This document shows, one piece after another, positions 24,174 through 46,989 of a stretch of DNA of 64,000 nt. The stretch's first letter is position 1. Each line of letters begins with the position of its first letter. A program made the translations under genes and the position numbers. The notes below the pieces were generated by a model, which worked only from the letters and a program-made list of their open reading frames with translations, made no database searches and was not told the origin of the DNA. This stretch comes from Imbricaverruca yamaguchii (lineage: Eukaryota; Arthropoda; Thecostraca; Neoverrucidae): the NCBI GenBank assembly GCA_034440575.1, contig JAOTOL010001469.1:124001-188000 (forward strand), read 5' to 3'.

Positions 24174-27036
24174 ATATGCATGTATGTATGTCCTGGTTCC
24201 ACAAGCGGAGAGTCTGTGCTGTTTTTTTTGCCGTGCTTACCATGTCAGTGGGCTTGTCGTGGGCGCCATGTCAATGCGTCCATCCTGGGTACTGTGCTGG
24301 TGGGTATATTCGGGTTACTACGTCAGTGGATGTTCCGTGGGTAGCTTGTCAGTGGGCATGTTTTGGCTATGCCGCAAGGGTATTATTTTGGTTACTATGT
24401 CAGGTGGGCCGACCTGGGCGATGTGCTGATGTCCTGGCTACTATGCCGCAAGGGTATTATTTTGGTTACTATGTCAGGTGGGCCGACCTGGGCGATGTGC
24501 TGATGTCCTGGCTACTATGTCAGGTGCCAATGGGTTATGTATTTCCTGGCTACTATGCCCAGGGTATTATTTTGGTTACTATGTCAGGTAGGCCGACCTG
24601 GATGATGATGTACTGGCTACTATGCCGCGAGGGTATTATTTTGGTTACTATGTCAGGTGGGCCGACCTGGGTGATGTGTCGATGTCCTGGCTACTATGCC
24701 GCGAGGGCATTACTCTGGTTGCTATGTCAGGTGGGCCGACCTGGGTGACGTATGTGCCAGTGTCCTGGCCGCTGACGGGTGGGCGCCGTTTGGAGTGGTG
24801 TGGACCGACTGACGCGACAGTGGCTCCGTTTCAGCGGCCACCCGGGGCATGCCGCACGTACAGCCCGTGTTCATCACCGTGGACCCGCTGCGGGACGACG
24901 TCAAGGCGGTGAAGGAGTACGTGCGCGAGTTCCACCCTAAGCTGCTGGGTCTCACCGGCACCGTGGAACAGGTACGCACCACCCGGGACACTCGTAGGAA
25001 CCTCTCCACTACTGAGGAGATAGCCGTGAGTCCTATTGTCGTGAATGTGACACGGCAGAAGCCTACCCACCACCCAGTGAGACTCCAGAAGCATGTTCAT
25101 CTCGGAGGGGACGGATATGTAAGTTGGGGAACTGTTTTTGTGAAGCGGCACATAACTGGAGGCATGTCTGCATTGCTGGTCACATAGTTCTGCAGAAGAG
25201 ACAGCATCTGCGGTCTAAATCCTATATGATAATCTGCACTACAGGAAAGGCGCCTTTGCATTCCGAAGGGCAAGCATCTTCGTTCACTACTACTGGAAAA
25301 ATAAAACTAAGGCGACTAAACCAACACTGCCAAACACTTCCAGATGTGTATAGCCTTGCAGCACACCTCGTTAGATGGATACTAAAATAGTGGGATATGC
25401 ACGGACATCCTGCTTCATTATCTAACAGTTGCATATTATACTTCAAGAAGTTCTTCATTATCTACTTTTATCTCCACATCATCTGATCTCAGGCTTGTTT
25501 TCGCATTTTCCTTGCAAGTAATCCAGTGCATACTATGGTTGTTGAACGCCGCAGTATTTTCAGCGACGAACGTAAGCTGTTCGCGTGGTGTTCCGCCGTC
25601 AGTTCATTGCCATCGCAGTCAGTTATCAATTCCTGTGTGGCGATATACGATAGGTCGATATACGACCTATGCAGTCGACGCGGCCCTACATCACAATAAC
25701 CAACCAACGAGATTCGGTGGGGTGACGCAGAATTCATCAGTAAGTATCAGTAAGCATTCACTATTCCATGTCATGGACCACCTTACTCCAGTGGCTGAAT
25801 TATTGCAGTTATTCCATCGGGCTGCGACATGTCACGGTCAACTCGGCACGCCAAGGAACATTTATCAAACACGTCCAAATCTGAAGAGACTAGCCTCCCT
25901 CATCTGCCCAGCAAGGTGTCGCATTAGTTTTGGGTTGGCTCCCACCACCGCACACTTCTTAAAGCTCCTAAGGAAGAGATGTCAAATGATTGTTTGAGGT
26001 TATTTAATTTGTGACCGTTGTTGGTGGTGAGATATTCGAGTATCGAAGATACCGCTCGTCAGTTCTCGCTGTGTTGTTCACCAGGTGAAGCAGGTCTGCA
26101 AGGCGTATCGGGTGTACTTCAGCGAGGGCCCAAAAGACGACGACAATGATTATATCGTGAGTGCAGTCATATCTTATATGATGCTATTCGCATGCTACTT
26201 GCCTTCATGCATACATTTACACATCACTTTTAGTCCATTGCAACGTCAAAAGTTCTTTATGCTTTTGCATGTGGCCTTTTCGTGTCACTCGTCATATGGC
26301 CTTTTGTGTGATTGAAAGGTTTGGTTCCACATTCAAACGTTGTGCACTATTCCAGGGGCATATGAGTGTATATTGGAAGGCTTGAGGTAGTGGGAGTGGG
26401 AGCACACATGATTTGCAGGACCTGTCTGATTAATAGTGAACTTACTCACATGATATTATCGGTTTTGCACACTTGTACATACAGCACCCAACGATGTGAT
26501 TTAGTTTGCTTCAGTTACTTCATAATAGGAAAGTGTCTTTGAATGAAGTATTTTATTCCGTGCAAGTTTTTAGCTACGAACCTTTGCCCAACAGCCAACA
26601 ATTAGCATGGAAAAGCTGAACAGAATTACAAGCAAACGCATTGATAATACTACCATATCTAGGCCAAGGGCAACAGCAGCGAAGGACAAAGCTAAGGGAA
26701 AGGGCAGTTTTTTCACGCAGGAGGGGTGGGCCAGGTATATTTCCTCAAAACCTGGTGGGAATGGATTCAAATAGCGGCAATTACACTATAAAATAAATGG
26801 TGAAACGTTCTGTTAGATGATGGGACGGGTGCCTCTGTTTACGTCTCCAAATGAACCCCACCCTCACCTTATACCCCTTCTGCTAGGTGGACCACACCAT
26901 CATCATGTACCTGCTCGACCCAGAGGGCCAGTTCGTAGACTACTACGGCCAGAATAAGACGGCCGAGCAGATGGCCGCCAGTGTGATAGTCAACATGGCC
27001 AAGTACAATAAGCTAAAGAAGGGATCGTTCTGGTAG
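22363..27036 (+). CDS. SCO1: SCO1 mitochondrial copper chaperone for cytochrome c oxidase
   Basis: Five coding exons: 22363-22612, 23773-23970, 24835-24971, 26085-26156 and 26887-27036. All junctions are GT-AG and phases agree, giving 268 residues, normal for SCO1/SCO2. Residues 1-57 are basic and hydroxylated like a mitochondrial presequence. Residues 58-77 form the single membrane anchor. The rest is the thioredoxin-like domain facing the intermembrane space. The copper ligands are visible: the CPDIC motif (Cys131, Cys135) and the distal His222 in [21 protein letters not shown] and DYYGQNK are family signatures. The protein hands Cu(I) to the CuA site of COX2 during complex IV assembly. The start is the Met before the presequence; an in-frame Met at 22282 is less likely because it adds a non-targeting segment. 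SCO1 versus a combined SCO1/2 ancestor cannot be separated here. It is convergent with AP2M1. Confidence 0.96.
22613..23772 (+). other. SCO1 intron 1 with pentanucleotide tract
   Basis: Donor GTCAGT and acceptor TGTACACAG. The 3' half contains the AACCC-type low-complexity tract at about 23250-23750. Confidence 0.85.
23343..23690. repeat. (AACCC)n low-complexity tract
   Basis: Perfect CCCAA pentamers at about 23535-23635, flanked by AAACC/AAATC variants to the left and CAGCC variants to the right. Beyond them on both sides lie GACCTG pentamers. G is almost absent from the plus strand of the core. Confidence 0.95.
24121..24192. repeat. (GT)n-(GTGC)n microsatellite
   Basis: TGTG repeats, then about nine GTGC units, then ATGT units, inside SCO1 intron 2. 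Confidence 0.92.
24240..24745. repeat. About 74-bp minisatellite in SCO1 intron 2
   Basis: The word TATGCC(G)CAAGGGTATTA-like recurs at 24368, 24442, 24553, 24621 and 24694, each time followed by TTGGTTACTATGTCAGGT and GGCCGACCTGG. Spacings of 74, 111, 68 and 73 suggest a 74-bp unit built from 37-bp halves. More diverged halves extend left to 24240. Confidence 0.88.
24972..26084 (+). other. SCO1 intron 3
   Basis: Donor GTACGC and acceptor TTCACCAG, flanking about 1.1 kb with no recognised repeat or RNA. The open frames inside (for example 25512-25997) look like chance. Confidence 0.7.
26157..26886 (+). other. SCO1 intron 4
   Basis: Donor GTGAGT and acceptor CTGCTAG flank about 730 bases of non-coding DNA with nothing recognised. 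Confidence 0.75.
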
Positions 27037-28395
27037 CGGCGGTGTGACGCCCGCTGCGGCCAACAAATGAGTAGTGTGTGTGTGTGGGCACGGCGTGACT
27101 GGCTGTGTGGTTTGTGTCGGTAGCGGCGTGACGCTACCGTGACTCGTCGGTGACTTGTTTATGGTGCGGGTAACTGCCCTGTGTCGCGTATCGACACACA
27201 GCTGACGATGATTCCCTACGTGGGCGCTCATCGAGTGCAATGCGCAGCTGTGAAGACGCTCTTATCGTCCGGTTTTGGCTTTGAGCAAGGGGCGGCAGCA
27301 TAGATGAGGCTCTGTGCCCGAGTTACCTGGTGCCGTCGCCGCCCCCAGGCGGTCATGTCTGCGTCCGTGCCCGCTGTGCGGCGGTACAGCTGCGACTGGT
27401 CAGCTGGCGACTCTGTGCTCTGGTGCCGCCGCCCCCGGGCGGTCATGGCTGCGTCTGTGTCCACTGTGCGGCAGCAGGCGGTGCCGATGCGGCTGCATAT
27501 CCTCGGGCGCGTCTCAAGAACAAGTCTTTCGACTACGCGACTGTGTATTGATACATGCGTTTGGACGCGGTTCGGCCGGCCGCTCCGGCGCCGGCCAGCT
27601 CACCGTACGCTGCGCCGCGACCGGCACGGAGCAGACCGACTGCTAGGCGGGATAACAACGTACACGATCAGAACCTGGCGCCGACTGAGACGGGCCACGA
27701 GCCACAGAAAACGGCCGGTCACACCGAGAGAGACGGGCCGCGGAAAACGGCTAGTCACACCGACAGAGGCCGGGATGCCATCCCCGCCCTCGACACTACC
27801 GCATCGGCTACTACAGCGGGTCGTCGAGTGACCCTCGACAGGCCCATCCACATCACACACCAGGGTGGAAATTGGCTAACATCCAGCTATGTTCTGCTTT
27901 GAAAAGAGTTCAAGGCAACATTTAAACAAGTCGCTTAGTCGCACGCGTACCACGACAGCACAACTACCAGATCTTGTTACGTCTCTCGCTCCCCCAACCA
28001 CATTTCCGGAATGTCTATGGATTTTCAGGCCATCCCAGGATCGGCTCAATTTCAATGCCCCATCAGAAGTGAGTTTGACCTGAGGTTCGCCGTCATTCGC
28101 GGCCGTAATGGTGCCAATTCAAAGACTACGTCTCAGTCCCACTCGTGTCCTAAAGATGCGAACGCACAGTCATCAGACTAGCTGGGAAGAAGCCACCACC
28201 ATCGGGACATATCTTCGGCAAGTCCAAAGGCATACACGCCGCGAATGGTCTACCATCATCGATACATCCTAATGTAATGCGAATACAAAAGTACATCTGA
28301 ATGCATAACGATTAAACAGAGTTCACGACGACGGCGCCGCTTCCGAAGCAGATCACTGCGACATGGGCTCATAAACTTATATAGCAGTCAGCGCC
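27037..28395. other. Convergent intergenic / 3' UTR region of SCO1 and AP2M1
   Basis: GC-rich near 27300-27860, with an imperfect direct duplication of about 92 bp (GGTGCCGTCGCCGCCCC at 27329 against GGTGCCGCCGCCCCCGG at 27422) and a second of about 41 bp near 27690-27770. ATTAAA at 28311 is a possible SCO1 poly(A) signal, but no canonical AATAAA was found. Confidence 0.45.
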
Positions 28396-28401
28396 TTTAA
28401 T
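28396..28401 (-). promoter_or_regulatory. Candidate AP2M1 poly(A) signal ATTAAA
   Basis: TTTAAT on the plus strand reads ATTAAA on the minus strand, about 135 bases past the AP2M1 stop. ATTAAA is a common variant signal. There is no transcript evidence. Confidence 0.4.
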
Positions 28402-28535
28402 AACAAAAGATCAACGATGTCCGCAGAACGTATCGAAGGGTGGGTCTGCACCGCAGCCGGCCCACCTCGGTCCTCTTGCCGCCGCCGCCGCCCGTGCCGT
28501 GTAGGGTGCGGTTGGCCGCGAGGCTGACTGTGCCA

Positions 28536-40263
<11,728 letters not shown>

Positions 40264-40640
40264 GTTGGCCGCCGGGCGTGCGCCGGCTGTCAGCCGTGTC
40301 GCTCAGCTGGCCGTCTGTTGCCGTCGGTCGGCGCCGCTCCGTGCCCAGTCGGCGCCCGTCGGTGTTGAGGCGGCCGCCTCGTGTTCCGGCACGGTTCGCT
40401 TGCTCACGGTCTGACGACAGATACGGCGACACACGAATAACAACGGATAATACGTGACCAACAAGCGGTGCGTAAATACACCGGAAGACGCAAGGGTGGC
40501 GCCGGACAAGAGAACAAAAACAACGTGGCACTTGCACACGACTGCACGGCCCAGCGAGCACACTCCACCGAGAGACGCTGGAAAGCCCGAACCATGACGA
40601 CTCACTGAAGCAGTGAGCGACACATGGCTGTGTTCTGCGT
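40264..40640 (-). promoter_or_regulatory. AP2M1 5' UTR and putative core promoter
   Basis: GC-rich sequence directly upstream of the start codon (context CCAACATGA). On the minus strand a CTTCAGTGAG word near 40610 resembles the arthropod initiator TCAGT. It lies in the short palindrome CTCACTG-AAG-CAGTGAG (40599-40615). No TATA box is visible. No upstream intron can be proven. Confidence 0.4.
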
Positions 40641-40679
40641 TGTACGGGGTGCTCCGCGTATGAGGCAGGTGTGTCGTAT

Positions 40680-40958
40680 GCAGTGTCCTAAAGTTACTTC
40701 ACCATTAACTGTGTGGATGAAGGAAGAAGTTGCTTGGGAATAGTGAAAGATTGGAAGAAAATAAAAGATTGCCCCTTAAGGATTAAAATGCAGAATGCCT
40801 TTCACTTCAGTCACACGCATTTTACATTATTTAGCAGTTGTGTGCATGACTGCACATACATCATGTGGCGAAATGGTAAAAACCGAAGACAAGGATGAAA
40901 TACCTCAACTCCGTTAACTGTGCATTTCCAGGCCACATGGTGAATTATTTTACACTGG
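40680..40958. repeat. 280-bp dispersed repeat, copy 1
   Basis: Nearly colinear with 51802-52082, sharing long exact words such as GATGAAGGAAGAAGTTGCTT and CAGGCCACATGGTGAATTAT. By eye the identity is above 80%. No intact frame in either copy. Confidence 0.9.
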
Positions 40959-41604
40959 TCGTATGTTAGTGCGATGTTTGTGTTCAACGGAGGCCTTTTT
41001 AAAGTTCATCCAGTTAGGTTCTGAGGTTAACCGGTACCCACAATGTATGACTGACCGTAAATTACTGTACGACTGCTGATAGGTGAATGCATGCGCAGCT
41101 TCGAACAATCGCATTTTAATCGGTATTTTCCAAGCAATATAACTTCGAAAAATCACGTTTGACGTGGGCTGCATGATGCATACGATTAAATTATTGTGAA
41201 CCCGACAACATACATCCTGATACACCACAGGAAAAAAATAACATTTAGAAACTCTGCCGATAAATAAATAATGAAAGTTAGACAAAATAAATTGTAGGGG
41301 CAAATCACGCAACTATCATTTGAGTGATCACATCAATACGTCACACGCAAAAAAATCCACCCCCCCCAAAAAAAAAACTGAAATACCGAAACAGGAGCAA
41401 CGTATGTAATATACGGTAAGCATGCAACATTCCATTTGTTTTCGTTTTGCTGCTGTGCGTCCCCACAGGTATTTATTTATCCTGCATGCACTACACTCTA
41501 ATCACCCAGCCGATATTAATTACACGCTCCCTATTGGCAGTAGCGCGCGTCTTGTAACAGTCGCATCGCCTAAGCTCTAAGTACGGGCGAGCAGCGCGAC
41601 CTGG

Positions 41605-41720
41605 ATCGCCTCCCATTGGTCATCGGTGACGCCGCCGCGAAGCAGCAAATCCTGATTGGTCCGCCGCCAACGCGCATTATCATTTCCGCATAAAAAGGCG
41701 CGATTTGAGGTGGCACGTGC
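41605..41720 (+). promoter_or_regulatory. Putative phosphate transporter promoter
   Basis: A TATA-like CATAAAAAGG at 41689 lies about 255 bases before the start codon. Inverted CCAAT boxes (ATTGG) are present at about 41615 and 41654, and another ATTGG at about 41533. No ATG occurs between the TATA-like box and 41944. Confidence 0.5.
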
Positions 41721-41943
41721 TGAAGCGGAGTTGCGTCGGCCCCGGTGTTACCGCTGGCTCGTGAAGGTCACAACTGCACATCAGCTGAGCGTCGTTGCAC
41801 CGGCGCGCAGGTGTGTCGGTGTGCCGGTCACAAGTCACGACGGACCAGCGCGTAGCCGGCGACCCACCGCCACTGCGTCGCCGTGCACGAGCACGTCGCG
41901 CCGCAGAAACCCCAGGTCCACCGGCACCTCCGAGGCGGTGACC

Positions 41944-43404
41944 ATGCTCGAGCCGTGGTCGCAGTCGGTCCTGTGGATCGTCATCATCGCCTTCATCATC
42001 GCCTTCGTGTTGGCGTTCGGCGTGGGCGCCAACGACGTGGCCAACAGCTTCGGCACGAGCGTCGGCTCGCGGGTGCTGACGCTGCGTCAGGCGTGCGTGC
42101 TGGCCACCGTATTCGAGGTGGCCGGCGCCGTGCTGATCGGCTACAACGTGTCGGAGACGGTGCGCAAGGGCATCATCGACGTCAGCCTGTTCGCCGGCCA
42201 CGAGCGAGAGCTGATGCTCGGCTCGCTGGCGGCGCTCACCGGCTCGGCGCTCTGGAACCTGATCGCCACCTTCCTGGCGATGCCCATCTCCGGCACGCAC
42301 ACGGTGGTGGGCGCCATCGTCGGGTTTTCCCTGGTGGCGCGCGGCACCGACGGCATCCGCTGGCTGACGCTGGCCAAGATCGCCGGCTCGTGGGTCGTCT
42401 CGCCGCTGGTGTCGGGCCTGCTGTCGGTGCTGCTGTTCCTGGCGGTGCGCGCCGCCGTGCTGCGCGCCGCCAAGCCGATGCGCCGCGGCATGCGCCTCCT
42501 GCCGCTGCTGTTCGGCGTCACCGTCGTCGTCAACGTGTTCAGCATCGTGCACGACGGGCCGCGCCTGCTGCTGCTCGACCGGCTGCCGCTGTGGGCGTCC
42601 GCGCTGGCGGCCGTCAGCGCTGGCCTGGTGGCGGCCGCTGCCGCCCGGCTGCTGGTCGTCCCGCACATCCGCCGCACGCAGCACCCCACTCGTGTCGAGC
42701 TGGCCGGGCTGGCGGCCACCGGCCGGCGGAAGGCGGCCGCCGGCCAGACCAACGCCACCTTCACGGGCGACGGCGGCGCCGAACCTGACGACACGACACG
42801 TCACGACACATCCGCCGGCGAGACTACCAACACTCCTGCCACCGCCGCGGCTGCCGCTCACCGAGAGCACGCCACCCCGCTGGAAGACATGGACGGCGAG
42901 GCGCGGCTGTTCGCACCGCTGCAGATCATGACCGCCTCGTTCGGCAGCTTCGCGCACGGCGGCAACGACGTCAGCAACGCGGTGGGCCCGCTGGTGGCCG
43001 TGTGGCTCATCTTCAGCCACGGCTTGGCGACGCAGACGGCCGAGACGCCCGTCTACGTGCTGCTGTACGGCGGCGTCGGCATCGCGGTCGGCCTGTGGAC
43101 GTGCGGCCGCCGCGTGATGCGCACCATCGGCGAGGAGCTGACGCCGCTCACGCCGGCCGCCGGCTTCGCCATCGAGCTGGGCGCCGCCGTCACCGTGCTG
43201 TTCGCCTCCAAGGCGGGCCTGCCCATCTCCACCACCCACTGCAAGGTGGGCAGCGTGGTGGCGGTGGGCTGGGCGCGCACGGGCGCCGCCGGCGTCAGCT
43301 GGCGACTGTTCGGCGGCATCGCGGCCGCCTGGCTGGTGACGGTGCCGATCGCCGCCGGCAGCAGCGCCGCCGTCATGGCCGTGCTGCGCGCCGTGGCGCT
43401 CTAG
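41944..43404 (+). CDS. PiT/SLC20 sodium-dependent phosphate symporter
   Basis: A single-exon ORF of 486 residues. The two inverted PiT repeats are both complete. The first starts after the N-terminus with GANDVANS (residues 28-35) and continues with the PISGTHTVVGAIVGF segment. The second has GGNDVSNA (339-346) and PISTTHCKVGSVVAVGW. These Asp/Asn-rich signatures hold the Na+/phosphate sites in the family. A shorter-than-usual hydrophilic loop (about residues 240-320, Ala/Thr-rich) separates the halves. The rest is hydrophobic, with about 10-12 membrane spans. It imports inorganic phosphate with Na+ across the plasma membrane. The ORF is open upstream to 41656, but the first ATG after the TATA-like box is 41944, and family proteins begin at this point. 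Codons are strongly G/C-ending. The lack of introns is unusual for SLC20 genes. Confidence 0.95.
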   Translation: MLEPWSQSVLWIVIIAFIIAFVLAFGVGANDVANSFGTSVGSRVLTLRQACVLATVFEVAGAVLIGYNVSETVRKGIIDVSLFAGHERELMLGSLAALTGSALWNLIATFLAMPISGTHTVVGAIVGFSLVARGTDGIRWLTLAKIAGSWVVSPLVSGLLSVLLFLAVRAAVLRAAKPMRRGMRLLPLLFGVTVVVNVFSIVHDGPRLLLLDRLPLWASALAAVSAGLVAAAAARLLVVPHIRRTQHPTRVELAGLAATGRRKAAAGQTNATFTGDGGAEPDDTTRHDTSAGETTNTPATAAAAAHREHATPLEDMDGEARLFAPLQIMTASFGSFAHGGNDVSNAVGPLVAVWLIFSHGLATQTAETPVYVLLYGGVGIAVGLWTCGRRVMRTIGEELTPLTPAAGFAIELGAAVTVLFASKAGLPISTTHCKVGSVVAVGWARTGAAGVSWRLFGGIAAAWLVTVPIAAGSSAAVMAVLRAVAL

Positions 43405-43686
43405 ACGGCCGCCCGCGCTTCACACCGGCACACCGGCACTCCCGGCCTCCCTTAGCGGCACCGAGGCGCCACGTGCCACTGGTTTGCTCGCTCAGTCTGG
43501 CTCATCGAACACCAGCAGTGGGCCTGGACAGACGATGCCACAGACCCAATATTCGAATATTCAGCCCAATATTCAACAGCAGAATTCCAACTCAGGGAGA
43601 AACCGAGCACGTGACCAAGGTCTCCTACCACGCGACTGTGGTGTCTTCTTGTAAAACAGCATTACAATGAGAGGGAATGCTACTAT

Positions 43687-43692
43687 AATAAA
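43687..43692 (+). promoter_or_regulatory. Candidate poly(A) signal of the phosphate transporter
   Basis: AATAAA about 283 bases after the stop codon; a second AATAAA lies near 43814. No transcript evidence. Confidence 0.5.
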
Positions 43693-43859
43693 ACCCTCGT
43701 ACATTGAAGGTGAAACATGGTTGTTCAATGTGCTTCCTTATGACTCAATCTACGTCGAACGTTATTTCCATACGCTTTACATCAGCTTACAGCCCATGAA
43801 CACAGACTATGAAAATAAAAGACTTACTGATAATACAGTGATAAATTATTCGTGAAATA

Positions 43860-44429
43860 GGGTGGAATATACCACTTTTTGAACACTCCATCGACATCCT
43901 TCTCCAAGAAGTATCAGAAATCCTGCTCCTTGATGCGTGCTTATGAAGTTTTATGTCTCCTTTCTAACAGTATCTCACAAGTAGCATGTCTATGCTCTCG
44001 AGAAGACATGGTGATACACGAGTGTGTCGTAACGCAATTATGGGTATAGGGATAATCTATAATGTAATTTGGCATGCAATGCTGGTTTACACCATAGGAA
44101 TATTATCCTTATCCAGAATATAGCTCTACCTAAATTATGAATCCAAAAAATGTGCAATCATAAGTATCTACACCATTGGCTCAAATTTTAGTGTAAGACA
44201 TCAAAAGCATTTTCACTGACACTTATTTCGTGACAAATTTAGACATCCTACTGTGTTCGTTTCGACATCTCACACCTAAAGAAAAACCATTATTTAAACT
44301 CTGTGATAATACAACGTTCATTGCTAATTGCAGATTTCAACCTTCAGTCCATCTGTAACTAAAACAAGGGGAAGAATATGTACAAAATAATGAGGAGACA
44401 AACTATCCAGCATATGGAAGCTCATTGTA

Positions 44430-44430
<1 letters not shown>
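43860..44430. other. Intergenic AT-rich DNA
   Basis: Nothing recognised. Confidence 0.4.
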
Positions 44431-44433
<3 letters not shown>

Positions 44434-44503
<70 letters not shown>

Positions 44504-44520
44504 TAGATATACAGATATAC
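44434..44520. repeat. (AT)n microsatellite
   Basis: About 65 bases of pure AT followed by ATACAT/AGATATAC variants. Confidence 0.95.
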
Positions 44521-45370
44521 ATACAAATCATTTGTATATACAGTCCATATATAATTAGTTCATTCAATACAAGGCGTCATCACGAGCACATAGCAAACAA
44601 GAGTGCAAGAAACGGTTTATGGGGCTCCCTGGTGCAGGCACAGGACAGAGCACCGACTTCATCGACCGCAACTGAGCCCGTAACCAGAGAAGACATATAC
44701 CTTCTTGCACCCACGTTTAGCCTAAGTGTAGGAATTGCTTAACCAAGCACGACCTGCTTCGACAATTCGGCACAGTGCTTCAGGTTTTGGATGCGTGAGA
44801 CGCTCCCCGACGGAGGAGCCCAACTGCCAACAGAATGTCTTCAATTTTGACATGTGCACTTTCCAAGACAATTGCAATCCGCTGCAGCCGAGATTAGCAG
44901 CTATCTTGCCCAAAGTTTGGCTCATCTATAGAATATGGCGCACGTATCTCACACGTTAATACGCTACGCCAAATTCCGAAATCAACACAGGTGCCAGGTT
45001 GTACCACAATTTGTTTCACCTCACAGCCTTCCAGCTCAACCAACATCCGCTACAACCGCTCAGCGCGCTACCCTCCACCGGTGTGATAGCAGTGGGCTCA
45101 AATGTATTTTCAGTTGACGTCGTCCGATGCAAATAAAAGCTTTCAGTTTTCCTGGTGCAGATGGAATTAAAATAATTCGCACACAGCTCGCTACATGGTC
45201 CACAAATGCAGTCATGGTTCTGTCTAGTTGCACATCTGCACCACAAAGACGACCTGAAGTCAGGTAATGTCAGGTGCATTTTACATATCACAATATATAT
45301 AGTGATAATGACATATGACAATGAAAAGTGGAAATAGAAACCAAAAGTATCAGTTTAAGATGTGTATATT
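44520..45370. other. Intergenic DNA, nothing recognised
   Basis: No recognisable coding, RNA or repeat features. Confidence 0.4.
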
Positions 45371-45379
45371 GTTCTATTT

Positions 45380-45960
45380 AACCAGCGCCGCCCCGGGAGG
45401 GGGGTGATATGCCCCCAAGGTTTTCCGCGTGTAGCGAATGAACGGCGCGCAGCAGCGCGACGATATTTGTCATACCTTTTCCCACATCAATCTGACATAT
45501 CATGTAAAAATTTTGCGGTCAGGTCATCTAGGGTCAACGAGTTAGTCAAGGTCAAGTGAGGTCACTTCCAGAAAAGTGAAACGTCATCAAGCTTTAACAG
45601 ATGAAGATATTTTAATGAAACTTTTAACGTTTGCTTATCTTTTGGGACGATTTGGGACGAAACAAAACGAACCAGATGATTTTTTTACATTTTAAATTTT
45701 TGATTACATATTATGTTTGAATATTCGTCAATTAGGGCTGGCTAAAGTAAACATTTTAAAGAGGGCAAGTTGACTTCGAACGTTTTTCGGTTCGCTCTAC
45801 ACATTATATAATTTTATTTAAAAAATAAAAACTCAAAATTTCAAAAAATAGAATACAATTATGATTTTTGGGTGGGCAAAAATGTATGGTCATGGTCGAT
45901 TTCGCCTTCTTTTTCTGATTCCAAATAATTTTCGCTTTTTCAAATCTCCCCAAAATGAAC
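45380..45960 (+). repeat. About 560-bp dispersed repeat, copy 1
   Basis: Colinear with the minus strand of 59840-60440. Shared landmarks in order are GCGCCG, GCGCG(C/G)CAGC, CATACCTTTTC, GTCAGGTCATCTA, CCAGAAAAGT, AT(T)TTGATGAAACTTT-like and TCTGATTCCAA. It starts GC-rich and ends AT-rich. No function known. Confidence 0.75.
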
Positions 45961-46740
45961 TCCCAGAGCCAAAAACATGAATCAAGTCGTGGAAAGCTAG
46001 ATCCCCTAGTGACGTCACTTTTGGGGATTTTGTTGGTGGTTTTTGGCCCTACTCGTCGAGCACTTTCCGATTACACCTTTTTCGTTTTTGTGAAATGCTT
46101 AATTTGGAGATTAGAGGGGGTATTATCAACCCCCGCCAAGACAGGGTGTGAAAATATGAGGATATGACCGCAAGGACACAGAGGGTTAAATTTCGGAATT
46201 TGGATACCATGGTCGCCTGGCCTATGGGCACGCAGGTCGCGTAGCATGAAGACATAGCATGGTTGATGGCTGATTACTCGTAATCGGTGATCGGTGGATC
46301 GGCGCCGGCTAAGACCATAAGTACGCTGCTCTGAAATATATGTCGCCGCAAAAGTATAACTTTGAATACAAAAAGTGCATACAATAAATACAATATTGTG
46401 GTTAAAATTGCTCAGAATCAAAATTAAAACACCAGAAACCTGCTTTCCCCCTGCAAGACAAAATTAGCGACGTACTTTATCTCCTTTAAATCAATTATGA
46501 TTCACCGTGCATAGGAAAATACCTATGCTTGCTTTACTAGTGTAATCAGTTTAAGAATACTCAGCAATCCACAAATTAGGGCTAAGGGAACATCTCACCC
46601 AGAAGTTCAGCTAATGCCTAGAATCCATACTAACAGCCAGGAAATAAGTATGTGAAACTTGGAACAACAAACTTATTGTCATTTTGCCCTGAGTCACACA
46701 CAAATTGTGGTGTCTAGTTCAACGGTCCGTTTAACGTGGA
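45960..46740. other. Intergenic DNA, nothing recognised
   Basis: No gene or repeat family recognised. Confidence 0.4.
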
Positions 46741-46748
46741 TGCCCCCA

Positions 46749-46960
46749 CACCCCCCCCCCCCCCCCCCCCCCCCCCTTTCCCGCCCCCCCCCCACACACA
46801 CCCCCCCCCCGGGGGAAAAAAGCGGCCCGCGAAACAACCCCAACCCTTTGTCTCCAAAAAAGGGAGACCGCGGCCAACCCACCACCCCACCAAAAAAACC
46901 ACCAAGAACGCCAAAAATTTTTTAAAAAAAAAAAAAAAATTTTTTTTTTTTAAAAAAATA
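46749..46960. repeat. Homopolymer-rich stretch of doubtful accuracy
   Basis: C runs of up to about 25 bases, then G, A and C runs, then TTTTTT-A(16)-T(12)-AAAAAA. Such stepwise homopolymers suggest base-calling or gap-filling error. The frames across it are not genes. Confidence 0.75.
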
Positions 46961-46989
46961 AGTGTGTTTCACTGGCATTCATTTCACCT

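Noticed and set aside
27304..27902. GC-rich ORFs downstream of SCO1
   Set aside because: Frames are open in several phases at once, as expected for GC-rich DNA. No family, splice signals or codon evidence. Internal direct duplications explain the repeats.
41680..43239. 519-residue minus-strand ORF antisense to the phosphate transporter
   Set aside because: It is a shadow of the strongly G/C-ending codons of the real gene. The translation is Arg/Gln/His-rich low complexity with no family match. The 301-residue plus-frame ORF at 41883-42788 is rejected for the same reason.
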